49,188 nt of DNA from Streptomyces griseoflavus. Lineage in GTDB: Bacteria > Actinomycetota > Actinomycetes > Streptomycetales > Streptomycetaceae. The stretch is from NCBI RefSeq assembly GCF_014649995.1, contig NZ_BMUC01000014.1, positions 153,358-202,545 on the forward strand. Direction: 5' to 3'. The first letter of the stretch is position 1; every line of letters starts with the position of its first letter. Shown piece by piece: positions 7,223 to 16,336 of this stretch. A program made the position numbers and the translations under genes. A model generated the notes under the pieces. That model was given only the letters and a program-made list of their open reading frames with translations. It was not told where the DNA came from and searched no databases.

Positions 7223-10165
7223 TCACGCCGACGACCCCCCTGGCTCTTCGGCACGGGTCACCTCAAGACCGTCTTCAGGGCTGTACCGGAGCGAGAATCC
7301 TGCCAGTCGCGTCTGACAGTCCTCGTCAAGAGCGAGGATCAGCTGGTCGGACAGCCAAGGGCTGTTCTTGCCCTGCCAGGTGGGCAGATACAGCTGCTCC
7401 AGTTCCTCGATGGCCCGGTCCATGATCTCGCCGGAGAATTGCAGAGGAAGCCGCAGTCCGCAGCTCGCTGCGGTACGGGCCGCGAACGACGTCGGCGTCG
7501 CATCTTGCGGAAGCACGACGCCGGCGCGCTGCCGCGCCCTCCGATCCGGCTCGAGCCACGGCAGGGTGGCGAGGCTCCCGTCACCGCGCCGCTGTACGAC
7601 GACGACCTCCAGGCTGTCCCGGCTGTCGCGGACCTGAGCACGCCCGGCGGGGGTGTCGTCCGTGTCTCCGACCCCGGCGGCGACCCAGCCGAACAGCGGG
7701 CGTCCCGGTTTGCCGACGCCGCCCAGACGGAATACGGCGGCGCGCTCGGCCTGGTCGTCGCGGTGTCGCTCGAACTGTTCGCCGGCCTCCTTCATCACCT
7801 CTTGCCAGTCCTCCGGTCCGGCCGTTCCCTCCCCGTACGCGGCCTGCACGAGCGGGCTGATGTCCGCCGGGAGCCGCACCGGTCGTTGGGCGCCGCCGTC
7901 GAGGTGGGGGCGGAGTACCGCGGCCGATCGCAGCAGTGCGTACCGTCCGTACACCGCAACCGAGCCCCGAACCGGGGCGGGTACATCCGCCGTCCAGTCC
8001 ACCCCGGTCACCAGGCAGCGCGCGGTTCGCAGACGTGGGGGTCGGTTGTTCTGGTCCTGCCCCCGCCGGTGCCGGTGCAGACGGCCCATGCGCTGCAGCA
8101 GCAGGTCGACGGGGCACAGGTCGCTGACCAGCAGGTCGAAGTCGACATCGAGAGACTGTTCAGCGACCTGGCTGGCTACCACGATGTGCCGGCCCGTAGG
8201 TCTGGCGCTCGTTTTATCCGGAGGTCCGAAGAGGCGCAACAAGGTGCTGTCCTTGTCCGCCCGGTCGAGATCGACGAAGCACGAGTGGGCGACGGTCACG
8301 TTCTCGGCGCCTAACCTGTCACGCAGTACCCGAGCCGTCGTCAGTACCCGCTTGACCGTGTTACGGATCACGAGGACGCATCCGCCGTCGGCCAGCTCCT
8401 TCTCCAGCCGGCCGACGAGGATGTCCAGATCGTCGATGAGGGGCTCCACCTGCACAGTCGTCGATCGAGCCGACGCCCGTGGGTGGCGAACCAGTGGTGC
8501 TGCCCCTCCTGGAGGGACGGCCGTCACCAGCGGGTACACGTCCGGCGCGCCCGCGTCCCAAGAGGCGCCCGCACTGGCCTGGCCGGCGTAGGCCTCGACG
8601 AGTTCACGCCTGCGCGAGGCCGGCAGGGTCGCGGACAGCACCACCACCGGCACCCGGTACGCACCCAGCCAGGAGAGCACCCGATCCAGGTACACACTCA
8701 TGTACGTGTCGTAGGCGTGCGCCTCGTCGATGACCACGACCTTCCCTGCCACTGCGAGGTGACGCAGCGCCAGGTGCCTGCTCTTCAGCCCGGCGAACAG
8801 CAGTTGGTCGATGGTGCCCGCGACGAACGAGGCCAGCATGGCCTTCTTACGGCCTCGCAGCCAGGCATGGGCCACGAGCTCGGGACTGGCGCGGCGTCGT
8901 TCGTCCACTTTCTGCTTGAAGGCGGGAGCCGCTTCGTCCACGCCGACGGCCGTGACCCGTCCCGCGCGAGCCATCAGGCCGGCGAAGTCTTCGTTGAGAG
9001 CCGCTTTGGAGTGGGCCAGATGCACCGAGTGGCGTGAGCCCGCCACCCCCGGCAACCGGTTCAGCCAGTCGAGCAGGCGGGGGAACATGGCGTTGCCGGT
9101 GGCCATGGTGGGGAGGGCGAAAAACACCCCGCCCGCACCCGAGCGCGCCGCGAAGATCTCAGCAACGGCGAGGGCCGCCTCCGTCTTTCCCTCGCCCATT
9201 GGCGCCTCGACGATCATCAGGCCGGGCGTCTTCATTTCCCTGGCGAGTTCCACGGCCGCTTCCTGGACAGGACGTACTTCGGCACCCGCAGGTAGCTCGA
9301 AACGGGAGGTGAACAGGTTCCGGGCACTTCCGTCCGGCTCTTCGGCCCGCCAGGGGGCCGGCAGGTCCAGCCCTTGCCAGGCAGCAGCGAGACGGTCCTG
9401 CTCGTTGAGGGCCGCACCCTCGGGAAAGTAGGGGAAGAGGTCGGGGTTGCTGGCGATCCAGTCGGAGACGATGACCAGCGCGGTCAGAAGCACCTGCACT
9501 GGTTGCGGAAGCCTGACTGCCCGCCATCCAGCCAGCCGTTCGGCCACGCCGAAATGCTCGGCGCAGGCATCCAGCAACTCCGTCTGCACCTGTCGCCAGA
9601 CGAGGCTGCTCGCCCCAGGAGTGCGCAGCAATTCTTCATGCGCGTACAGGGCCTTGATCTGTCCGTGCTCGGGCGGCACTCCGTGATGCCCACCCACAGC
9701 AACCGTGAACTGACCGGTCCGAGCAGACGCCCACCCGTGCCGTTCCTCCAGCCAATCCCCCAGCAGAACTTGTCCCGCCAGACCGTGCGGCGCGATCCGG
9801 CGATCCGGCCCCATTACCCTCGCTGAGCGCATCTCCAGCCCATGGTCGCGCATCGTGTCGGCGAGCTGATCCACCTGACAGGCGAACGCCGGAGTGGCCT
9901 TGCCGATGTCATGCACTCCGGCGAGCCATACGGCGAGGGTGCGTGCGTCCAGTTCGCCCTGCGGCAGCGCTTCTGCCACGAGCCTCCGTACCCCCACGGG
10001 AAGCCACCGGTCCCATAACAGGCCGGCTACCGCGGCACTGTCCTCCATGTGCCGCCACAGCGGCAACCAACCGTCGCTGTCACGATCATGCTTAGCCCAG
10101 ACGGACCGAGCCGACTCCCCGAGCCGACTCAACAGATCCGGACGAGCACTCCCCCCAACGCTCAT
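7223..10165 (-). CDS. cas3: Cas3 nuclease-helicase
   Basis: Cas3 is recruited by Cascade, unwinds the target and cuts it processively. The 980-aa protein has an N-terminal HD nuclease domain with H39, then H85-D86 in LAGVHDIGKATPAF. The SF2 helicase follows: Walker A at 321-328 (APMGEGKT), DEAH at 479-482 (VVVIDEAHAYD), and motif VI QRMGRLHRHRRG after QVAEQSLDVDFDLLVSD. All catalytic motifs are present, so it looks active. It is separated from cse1 by about 670 bp, unlike the tight packing of the other cas genes, so it is probably transcribed from its own promoter. I see no good Shine-Dalgarno in front of the ATG. Confidence 0.96.
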   Translation of the reverse strand: MSVGGSARPDLLSRLGESARSVWAKHDRDSDGWLPLWRHMEDSAAVAGLLWDRWLPVGVRRLVAEALPQGELDARTLAVWLAGVHDIGKATPAFACQVDQLADTMRDHGLEMRSARVMGPDRRIAPHGLAGQVLLGDWLEERHGWASARTGQFTVAVGGHHGVPPEHGQIKALYAHEELLRTPGASSLVWRQVQTELLDACAEHFGVAERLAGWRAVRLPQPVQVLLTALVIVSDWIASNPDLFPYFPEGAALNEQDRLAAAWQGLDLPAPWRAEEPDGSARNLFTSRFELPAGAEVRPVQEAAVELAREMKTPGLMIVEAPMGEGKTEAALAVAEIFAARSGAGGVFFALPTMATGNAMFPRLLDWLNRLPGVAGSRHSVHLAHSKAALNEDFAGLMARAGRVTAVGVDEAAPAFKQKVDERRRASPELVAHAWLRGRKKAMLASFVAGTIDQLLFAGLKSRHLALRHLAVAGKVVVIDEAHAYDTYMSVYLDRVLSWLGAYRVPVVVLSATLPASRRRELVEAYAGQASAGASWDAGAPDVYPLVTAVPPGGAAPLVRHPRASARSTTVQVEPLIDDLDILVGRLEKELADGGCVLVIRNTVKRVLTTARVLRDRLGAENVTVAHSCFVDLDRADKDSTLLRLFGPPDKTSARPTGRHIVVASQVAEQSLDVDFDLLVSDLCPVDLLLQRMGRLHRHRRGQDQNNRPPRLRTARCLVTGVDWTADVPAPVRGSVAVYGRYALLRSAAVLRPHLDGGAQRPVRLPADISPLVQAAYGEGTAGPEDWQEVMKEAGEQFERHRDDQAERAAVFRLGGVGKPGRPLFGWVAAGVGDTDDTPAGRAQVRDSRDSLEVVVVQRRGDGSLATLPWLEPDRRARQRAGVVLPQDATPTSFAARTAASCGLRLPLQFSGEIMDRAIEELEQLYLPTWQGKNSPWLSDQLILALDEDCQTRLAGFSLRYSPEDGLEVTRAEEPGGSSA

Positions 10166-10312
10166 GAGGGATTAGTACAGGAAAAGCTCGGCTTCGTAGG
10201 TCAACATGAGTGGATAGGACTATTCGCAGGCAGACAGCGCCCGCAAGACGTACCATGATCCGCTCGTCCTTGAGCCAGTCAGAAGTATCCCGCGAGACCG
10301 GATACCCTCCAT

Positions 10313-10385
10313 GTCCTATTTGCCGGAATCTGCAATAGTTGCTGAAAGCGCGCTTCAGCAGCAGTAAACATGCAGGTCAAACAGT
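10313..10385 (+). promoter_or_regulatory. CRISPR leader of array 1
   Basis: These 73 nt directly precede the first repeat of array 1. They align without gaps to the 73 nt before array 2 (28350-28422), with about 57 identical positions counted by eye. The best conserved blocks are GTCCTATTTG at the distal end, GCTGAAA in the middle and CAGGTCAAACAGT touching the first repeat. Conservation in two places while surrounding DNA differs marks it as a functional leader, the site of Cas1-Cas2 spacer insertion. The array promoter should lie here or just upstream in 10166-10312, the gap shared with divergent cas3. Confidence 0.8.
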
Positions 10386-13036
10386 CTGCTCCCCGCACCC
10401 GCGGGGATGGTCCCTCCATGAACTGTGGGAACCGAGTCAAGAGGAACTGCTCCCCGCACCCGCGGGGATGGTCCCGGGCGCAAGACCAAGGCAGCGTCCG
10501 GCGGCTACTGCTCCCCGCACCCGCGGGGATGGTCCCCGCTGGTCGATCTCGGACCAGCAGATCGACGGCTGCTCCCCGCACCCGCGGGGATGGTCCCTGC
10601 ACGGCCGGCCTACCTCATCCCCATCGTGCCTGCTCCCCGCACCCGCGGGGATGGTCCCGAGTCTTTGAGAACGGCGCACCATGGGCGGCCCTGCTCCCCG
10701 CACCCGCGGGGATGGTCCCGCCGTAGTTGGCGCGGGTCTCCGGGGAGAGGGCTGCTCCCCGCACCCGCGGGGATGGTCCCGGCACCACTCCCACCGGTGT
10801 CGACTACATAGTCTGCTCCCCGCACCCGCGGGGATGGTCCCAACACGAACAACGGTGCCCGCCGCCTCCGGGACTGCTCCCCGCACCCGCGGGGATGGTC
10901 CCGGTCTGTCAGAGCGTCTGACATGTCAGGGGGTCTGCTCCCCGCACCCGCGGGGATGGTCCCTACCTGCCGGTGGTTCGATTCGTACCTTCCGACTGCT
11001 CCCCGCACCCGCGGGGATGGTCCCCTCATCGCCGGGCTGAACTGGCCCGCCGCCGTCTGCTCCCCGCACCCGCGGGGATGGTCCCAGCGCTCGTCATCCT
11101 CGGCACGGCCAAGGTGTCTGCTCCCCGCACCCGCGGGGATGGTCCCCTCCGCGCCATGTGCCAGGGCTGCCACCTCCACTGCTCCCCGCACCCGCGGGGA
11201 TGGTCCCTGGTCGGCGCTGCGGATGTCCGCCAGCGTGGGCTGCTCCCCGCACCCGCGGGGATGGTCCCTCGGCGCCGTGGTCCTGGACCAGCTTGCGCAC
11301 CTGCTCCCCGCACCCGCGGGGATGGTCCCGACCAGCTGGTGCCGATGCGCCGCGGCGAGGGCTGCTCCCCGCACCCGCGGGGATGGTCCCGTCACGTCCG
11401 CGCCCAGGTCCTCAGCCATCCACTGCTCCCCGCACCCGCGGGGATGGTCCCTACCAGAACGGCAGCGGCGTGGCCGAGGTGGACTGCTCCCCGCACCCGC
11501 GGGGATGGTCCCTCCTAGAAGGGCTGGGCGCCCCAGCTGCCGTTCTGCTCCCCGCACCCGCGGGGATGGTCCCGGCGTCCCGTCGGCGCCGCCCCCGAGC
11601 ACCGGCTGCTCCCCGCACCCGCGGGGATGGTCCCGCGGGCGGTCTTCTCCAGCTCGGCCGGGACGGCTGCTCCCCGCACCCGCGGGGATGGTCCCCGGCG
11701 GCCACCGTCCGCCCGAAACTATCCGTGCTGCTCCCCGCACCCGCGGGGATGGTCCCCGACCGGGGCGCCGTGACCCTGGCGGAGCTGTCTGCTCCCCGCA
11801 CCCGCGGGGATGGTCCCGATCGGTGAAGGCCGGGAAGTAGTTCGGCATACTGCTCCCCGCACCCGCGGGGATGGTCCCGTGGCTTCCTCGGCGTCGCTCG
11901 GCAGGAGCAGCTGCTCCCCGCACCCGCGGGGATGGTCCCAGCTGGAAGGTGGGCGCGCCATGCTGATCCCCCTGCTCCCCGCACCCGCGGGGATGGTCCC
12001 CTGCTTCCTCGCGCGCGCACGCGTAGGGCCCTCTGCTCCCCGCACCCGCGGGGATGGTCCCCGGGCCAGGGTGGTGACGCCGGCGGTGCAGCCCTGCTCC
12101 CCGCACCCGCGGGGATGGTCCCTGACCGGCCTCCGCAGCATCGTCCACCGCGGCCTGCTCCCCGCACCCGCGGGGATGGTCCCACCGCGCTCGCCGCGTT
12201 CGACCGTGCCGCCCGCTGCTCCCCGCACCCGCGGGGATGGTCCCCGGGAGTCGGTCTGGACGCGGGCGACCGCCCGCTGCTCCCCGCACCCGCGGGGATG
12301 GTCCCGACGCGACGGTGCGCAAGTTGCGGTGGACCTGCTGCTCCCCGCACCCGCGGGGATGGTCCCGGGGGGGGCACCCCCGACCACCACCGGGGACGCT
12401 GCTCCCCGCGCCCGCGGGGATGGTCCGAGAAGCCCGTCCCCCGTCAGTTCGGGCAGTGCTGCTCCCCGCACCCGCGGGGATGGTCCGAAGGACAGCTACG
12501 GCACCACCTTCCACCCCAACTGCTCCCCGCACCCGCGGGGATGGTCCCCACGCCGGCTCGGGTGACGACGACGTACTGAGCTGCTCCCCGCACCCGCGGG
12601 GATGGTCCCTCGCGGGTGGTGACCGGGAGGTTGTTCTTGCCCTGCTCCCCGCACCCGCGGGGATGGTCCCTCGGGTATGGCGGCGTCGGGCTGCATGACG
12701 GTCTGCTCCCCGCACCCGCGGGGATCGTCCCGAGGGTTGCCGTCCTTGTCCGTCGCATGGATCTGCTCCCCGCACCCGCGGGGTTGGTCCCAGCAGCGTC
12801 CTCGTGACCGTGATGGAGGCGACCTGCTCCCCGCACCCGCGGGGATGGTCCCGACGTCGGCCCATGCGTCACCGCCCCCTGGTACTGCTCCCCGCACCCG
12901 CGGGGATGGTCCCCGATGGCACTGCCCAGTGATGGCGCCGCGTGGCCTGCTCCCCGCACCCGCGGGGATGGTCCTCGTGGGAACGAAACTCCGCCGCAGG
13001 TCAGGCCCTACTCCCCGCACCCGCGGGGATGGTCTC
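10386..13036 (+). CRISPR. Type I-E CRISPR array 1, 44 repeats
   Basis: I count 44 repeats of 29 nt and 43 spacers. The consensus begins CTGCTCCCCGCACCC and ends GCGGGGATGGTCCC, with a CCCCG/CGGGG stem recognised by Cas6e. The period is 61 nt almost throughout. Exceptions are 31-nt spacers after the repeats at 12399 and 12703 and a 33-nt spacer after the repeat at 12885. Repeats are uniform at the left and drift at the right: GTCCG ends at 12399 and 12459, ATCGTCC in 12703, GTTGGTCC in 12763, CCT end in 12947 and CTACTCC start in 13008. The decay places the leader and newest spacers on the left, and transcription runs rightward. Long open frames inside the array are artefacts of the repeat. 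Confidence 0.98.
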
Positions 13037-13151
13037 TCGACGACGGCCTGTACCGGACAGCCGCTTCCCCACGGCTGCGCCGGCCACGACGGCGGGTGGT
13101 GATCGGAAGGGAACCACTGCCGCTGTGTCCATCCGGAGTTACCGAGAAGGG

Positions 13152-13709
13152 TCAAGCGCGGTTCAGTGGTGCGGGCGTATCACTCGACGGCACAGCGAGG
13201 GCGTACAACCGTTCCCGGATGCGGCGCGCGATCGGGGAGTCGGGGCCGTGGATGTCGCCGGCGATCGTCAGTAGGTCGGTGCCCAGGCGCTTCCGGTCGG
13301 CTTCCTGCGGCATGGCTCGCCACAGGCTGTAGGCGCGGCGGGTGGCCTCCTCGACGTCGGGGTGTCTTGGGCCCTGGATGGTGACGCGCAGTTGCGCCGC
13401 GTGCAGATACCACGACAGGCCCGAGGGATGGTCCCCGGCGAGGGCGGCCAGGTAGCCACGAACTTCGCGGACCTGGATCGTATACAGATGTGGTTCGCCG
13501 TACTCGGCGGTGACGTTCTCGTCGAGCCGGGCCGCGAGGGCGGCGGCATCCGGCAAGTGCCCGGTCTGGGCGACCTCGGCGACTTTGGCCAGCCGGGCGC
13601 GCAGCGTCTCAGGAGCAATTCTGGAGGGGAGCGGCGCGATTCCAGGGCCGGGCGCGTCCCAGAACTCCGGCGTCACCGTCCCCCAGGGGCGGTAGAGCGG
13701 CTCGGACAT
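13152..13709 (-). CDS. Helical protein of the secretion locus
   Basis: The 185-aa protein opens MSEPLYRPWGTVTPEFWDAP and is then almost entirely alpha-helical. The segments AETLRARLAKVAEVAQTG, REVRGYLAALAGDHPSGLSWYLHAAQLRV and DVEEATRRAYSLWRAMPQEADRKRL look like TPR-type paired helices. It follows the NlpC/P60 hydrolase gene by 29 nt on the same strand and is probably co-transcribed with it. I do not recognise a named family. It has no signal peptide or membrane segment, so a cytoplasmic accessory or chaperone-like role is an inference from position only. The upstream in-frame extension to 14492 lies inside the hydrolase gene and was rejected. Confidence 0.75.
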   Translation of the reverse strand: MSEPLYRPWGTVTPEFWDAPGPGIAPLPSRIAPETLRARLAKVAEVAQTGHLPDAAALAARLDENVTAEYGEPHLYTIQVREVRGYLAALAGDHPSGLSWYLHAAQLRVTIQGPRHPDVEEATRRAYSLWRAMPQEADRKRLGTDLLTIAGDIHGPDSPIARRIRERLYALAVPSSDTPAPLNRA

Positions 13710-13738
13710 GGTCGGACTCTCCCGCTGTAGGTCGAGGT

Positions 13739-14845
13739 TCACCAGTCCACCACCCGGCGGACCTCGGTGATGCGGGTCAGGTAGCTGGTGCTGTTGCGCC
13801 AGCTTTCGTACGTGACGATCCGGGTCTTCACCCCGGTACGCGGCGCCTCGATGATCAAGCCGTTGCCGATGTACATGCCGACGTGTCCGGGTCGTGCGTC
13901 CGAACCGTCCGACCCCGCGTTGAATACCAGGTCGCCCGGTTTGGGTTTGTGGAGGTTGACCTGTGCGCCGACGTTGACCTGGTCGTACGTGGTCCGCGGA
14001 ATGCTCACCCCGGCCGCCCGGTACGCCTGTTGCATCAGGGAGGAGCAGTCGCACCAGTGGGCCGGGTTCTTGCCCAGCGCGTCGGTGCAGTCCCCGCCCA
14101 GCTGGTACCAGCCTCCTCGCTGCTTCAGTGCCCAGGACACGGCCACGCGTGCTTCTTTGGGAGTCCCCTCGGGCAGTTCGTAGCCGGCGGGCGGGGTGCC
14201 GTTCTCGCTCGAGGCCGGGGCGGCGAAGCCGGCCGACATCCTCATGATGTTCTGCACGTAGTGGTAGGTCTGGCCGCCGGCGAATGAGGGTGGCGGTACG
14301 CCCTGGTACTGGTCGACCCGGCCCCATCCCGCGTTGTACGCGGCGAGGGCGAGCTCGATCGGGGAGCCGTTGTACTGCGGATGGGCCTTGCCCTTCTTCA
14401 GCAGGGAGCACATCATGCGACCCTGAGCCGGAATGGCGTCCTCCGGATCCCACACGTCCTTCTTGCCGTCGCCGTTGCCGTCCACTCCCCATGTCGCCCA
14501 GGTGCTCGGGATGAACTGCGCGATTCCGTCCGCGATGGGATCACCGTTCTCGTCCTTGGACTGTGCGTGAGGATCGAAGCCGCTCTCCTGCCTGATCTGC
14601 GCGGCGAGCACGGCGGGGGAGAGCCCCTCTCCACAATCGGCGGCTGCCCGCAGGATGAGCGGTGCGTACTGCGCCGGCACCCCACCCTTGCCGATCCGCA
14701 GCCCCCCGAACGGGTTGCTCACGCTGCCGCCGCCGTCCTCGTCAAATGTGGTGACCAGCAGGACGAGGCTGAGCCCCAACGCGACCGGCGTCGTCGCGAA
14801 TCCCAGACCGAGCGCCAGCAGTCCCCGCTTGACCTTGCCTGCCAC
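13739..14845 (-). CDS. Lytic transglycosylase / NlpC-P60 cell-wall hydrolase
   Basis: This 368-aa two-domain peptidoglycan hydrolase is of the kind that opens the wall for secretion machines (VirB1-like role). Residues 9-32 form an N-terminal membrane anchor. The SLT-type transglycosylase domain spans about 55-205, with catalytic E87 in AAQIRQESGFDP and the AAYNAGWGRV block near 168-177. The C40 NlpC/P60 endopeptidase domain spans about 232-365, with Cys267 in WCDCSSLMQ, PGDLVFN at 303-309 and His321 in RPGHVGMYIG. Both active sites look intact. The gene is divergent from the main secretion operon, and the shared 250-bp gap holds an inverted repeat. Confidence 0.93.
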   Translation of the reverse strand: MAGKVKRGLLALGLGFATTPVALGLSLVLLVTTFDEDGGGSVSNPFGGLRIGKGGVPAQYAPLILRAAADCGEGLSPAVLAAQIRQESGFDPHAQSKDENGDPIADGIAQFIPSTWATWGVDGNGDGKKDVWDPEDAIPAQGRMMCSLLKKGKAHPQYNGSPIELALAAYNAGWGRVDQYQGVPPPSFAGGQTYHYVQNIMRMSAGFAAPASSENGTPPAGYELPEGTPKEARVAVSWALKQRGGWYQLGGDCTDALGKNPAHWCDCSSLMQQAYRAAGVSIPRTTYDQVNVGAQVNLHKPKPGDLVFNAGSDGSDARPGHVGMYIGNGLIIEAPRTGVKTRIVTYESWRNSTSYLTRITEVRRVVDW

Positions 14846-14868
14846 GCGGCACCCTCTTGACGTGCATA

Positions 14869-14899
14869 CAGATTTGCTCTCTCAAATCTGAAATTCAGA
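14869..14899. promoter_or_regulatory. Inverted repeat in divergent promoter region
   Basis: Two overlapping symmetries occur 24 nt upstream of the hydrolase start. The first has 8-bp arms, CAGATTTG (14869-14876) and CAAATCTG (14883-14890), around a 6-nt loop. The second, TCTGAAATTCAGA (14887-14899), is palindromic about a central A. This is an unusually AT-rich patch in the divergent gap between the wall-hydrolase and ParA-like genes. It fits an operator controlling one or both transcripts, although an RNA hairpin in the hydrolase 5' UTR is also possible. Confidence 0.45.
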
Positions 14900-15095
14900 C
14901 TCCGAGAGGGGAGTCGACGACTGCATCGTAGCGTGATGATTCATGCACCGTGTGCCATCTGAGCACATCAGGGTGATGCTGCGTTCTTCCTTGCAGGGTA
15001 GGCCAGTTGTCCGTGTAAGGTTCCCGGCGGTGCTGGGGCGGCGTCGACTGTGCGATGAAGTGGCTTACGCAAATTGCATACGGAGGGGGAGGGGG

Positions 15096-15983
15096 ATGGC
15101 GCGCAAACGACCTGATGCCGTCTCTGCGCTGCCCGCGGGCACGCGATTAGTGGTCCCGGTGATGGCCGCTACCGGGGGAAGCGGCCGCACCACGGTCGCG
15201 AGCCTTTTGGGCGCCGGACTGGCCGCGAGCGGTTCCACGGTGGTCCTGGACCTCGCTCCTCGGTTGTCCTCTCCTTGGCCCGCCCGACTCGCCGAGCAGC
15301 AGGCGGGCGGGCTGGCGGTGCTGCCGTCCGACCAGCCGTTGACGAGATCCGCTCTTCGGCGGGCGTGCGCCGCCGACGTGGGCGCCGGCGGCTCCACGTG
15401 GCACATTCTGTCCGACGGGCGGGAGTGGCACACGCAGCCCCTGGCCCTGCCCGACAACCCCGCCGCCTGGTACCAGTTGGCGGCGATCGGCGGCTGGCAG
15501 GTCGTCGTCGGGGACACCGTCCATCCGCTCGCCCACGACCTCCTGAGTTCCCGCTGCGCCGGCCAGGCCGGTCGGACACGTGGCTGGTACGACCTGCCGT
15601 ACGCCGTGCCCGTCCTGTGCGCGGCCGCCAGCGCCCAGGGCGTGCGGAGCCTGCAGCAGGCGGTCATGGCCCTGCACGCGGAAGGCCTCCCGCTTCACCG
15701 CACCGTTGTCGCCCTGATCTCGACCGGCGAGGGCCGTCCGCCCGTGGCGGTGCGGGCCGGGGCGACCATGCTCACGTCCCGCACCGCCGCGGTGGTGCAG
15801 GTGCCCTACGACCCGCACATCCGCGCACATTCCCTGGCCGTCGCCCGCTTGCGTCCACGCACCCGGCAGGCCGCCGCTCAGCTCACCGGGGCCGTCCTGG
15901 CCGCGGCCCATGCCGCCTGGGGCCATCCGCTCCCGAACGCGCCACAGCCCGCCCCCGTCATCCCCGCAGTCACCGCTTCTTGA
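15096..15983 (+). CDS. ParA/MinD-like protein with altered P-loop
   Basis: The start is the ATG after a purine-rich Shine-Dalgarno (GGAGGGGGAGGGGG), giving 295 aa. The order is a core strand, P-loop VMAATGGSGRTT near residues 24-35, then STVVLDLAP in the Walker A' position. The fold matches ParA/MinD-type ATPases, first gene of many actinobacterial secretion or conjugation operons. The deviant Walker A motif normally reads KGGxGKT. Here both lysines are absent (Thr and Arg instead), and the usual DxD in Walker A' is reduced to DLAP. ATP hydrolysis is therefore doubtful. It may be a scaffold or positioning factor. It is followed 13 nt later by the small membrane gene. Confidence 0.8.
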   Translation: MARKRPDAVSALPAGTRLVVPVMAATGGSGRTTVASLLGAGLAASGSTVVLDLAPRLSSPWPARLAEQQAGGLAVLPSDQPLTRSALRRACAADVGAGGSTWHILSDGREWHTQPLALPDNPAAWYQLAAIGGWQVVVGDTVHPLAHDLLSSRCAGQAGRTRGWYDLPYAVPVLCAAASAQGVRSLQQAVMALHAEGLPLHRTVVALISTGEGRPPVAVRAGATMLTSRTAAVVQVPYDPHIRAHSLAVARLRPRTRQAAAQLTGAVLAAAHAAWGHPLPNAPQPAPVIPAVTAS

Positions 15984-15996
15984 CGAGGAATCGGAT

Positions 15997-16326
15997 ATGA
16001 GTCAGATCCTGGCCACCCTGAACACCGTCGCCGCCGACCCCCACTGGCACACCCTCGCCGACGCGGTTCCGGACGTCACCCCGGAGATGCCCAAGGACGT
16101 CGGCAAGCCGGTCCAGGACATCCTGAACTGGACCGCCGGGCTCGGCCTGGCCGCGGCCGTTCTCGGCGGCCTGCTCGGCTGGGCCGCGGTGGCCGTCGGA
16201 CACAACAGCGAACGGGCCGCCCTGGCCGCCCGCGGCAAACAGGCGATCCTCTGGAGCCTGCTCGGGGCCGGCGGCATCGGCGTCACCGCCGCGTTGGTGA
16301 CCACCTTCTACAACATGGGCACGTGA
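15997..16326 (+). CDS. Small two-TM protein, VirB2-like candidate
   Basis: The protein is 109 aa, with start ATG after GAGGAATCGG. A polar N-terminal 40 residues is followed by two hydrophobic helices at about 47-68 (AGLGLAAAVLGGLLGWAAVAVG) and 80-105 (AILWSLLGAGGIGVTAALVTTF), separated by a short basic loop (ERAALAARGKQ). This size and topology match VirB2/TrbC-type subunits and the small membrane gene that precedes the VirB8/VirB6 homologues in actinobacterial type IV loci. No cleavable signal peptide is evident, so the pilin identity is an inference from topology and position. Confidence 0.7.
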   Translation: MSQILATLNTVAADPHWHTLADAVPDVTPEMPKDVGKPVQDILNWTAGLGLAAAVLGGLLGWAAVAVGHNSERAALAARGKQAILWSLLGAGGIGVTAALVTTFYNMGT

Positions 16327-16336
16327 GGGCGGCCCG

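Noticed and set aside
6664-7254. 196-codon minus-strand frame between cas3 and cse1
   Set aside because: It reads through the fossil repeats and the small membrane gene, has no ribosome-binding site and no protein-like pattern. Its end overlaps the cas3 remnant.
10610-12865. Very long open frames across the CRISPR array on both strands, up to 751 codons
   Set aside because: The translations are tandem copies of the repeat (SPRVRGA, TIPAGAGS, DHPRGCGEQ) with spacer-derived inserts. A stop-free 29-nt repeat generates them automatically. The same applies within array 2.
10386-13036. Self-targeting spacers against genes in this window
   Set aside because: Spacers were read by eye and no match was noticed. 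A systematic comparison was not possible, so nothing is claimed.
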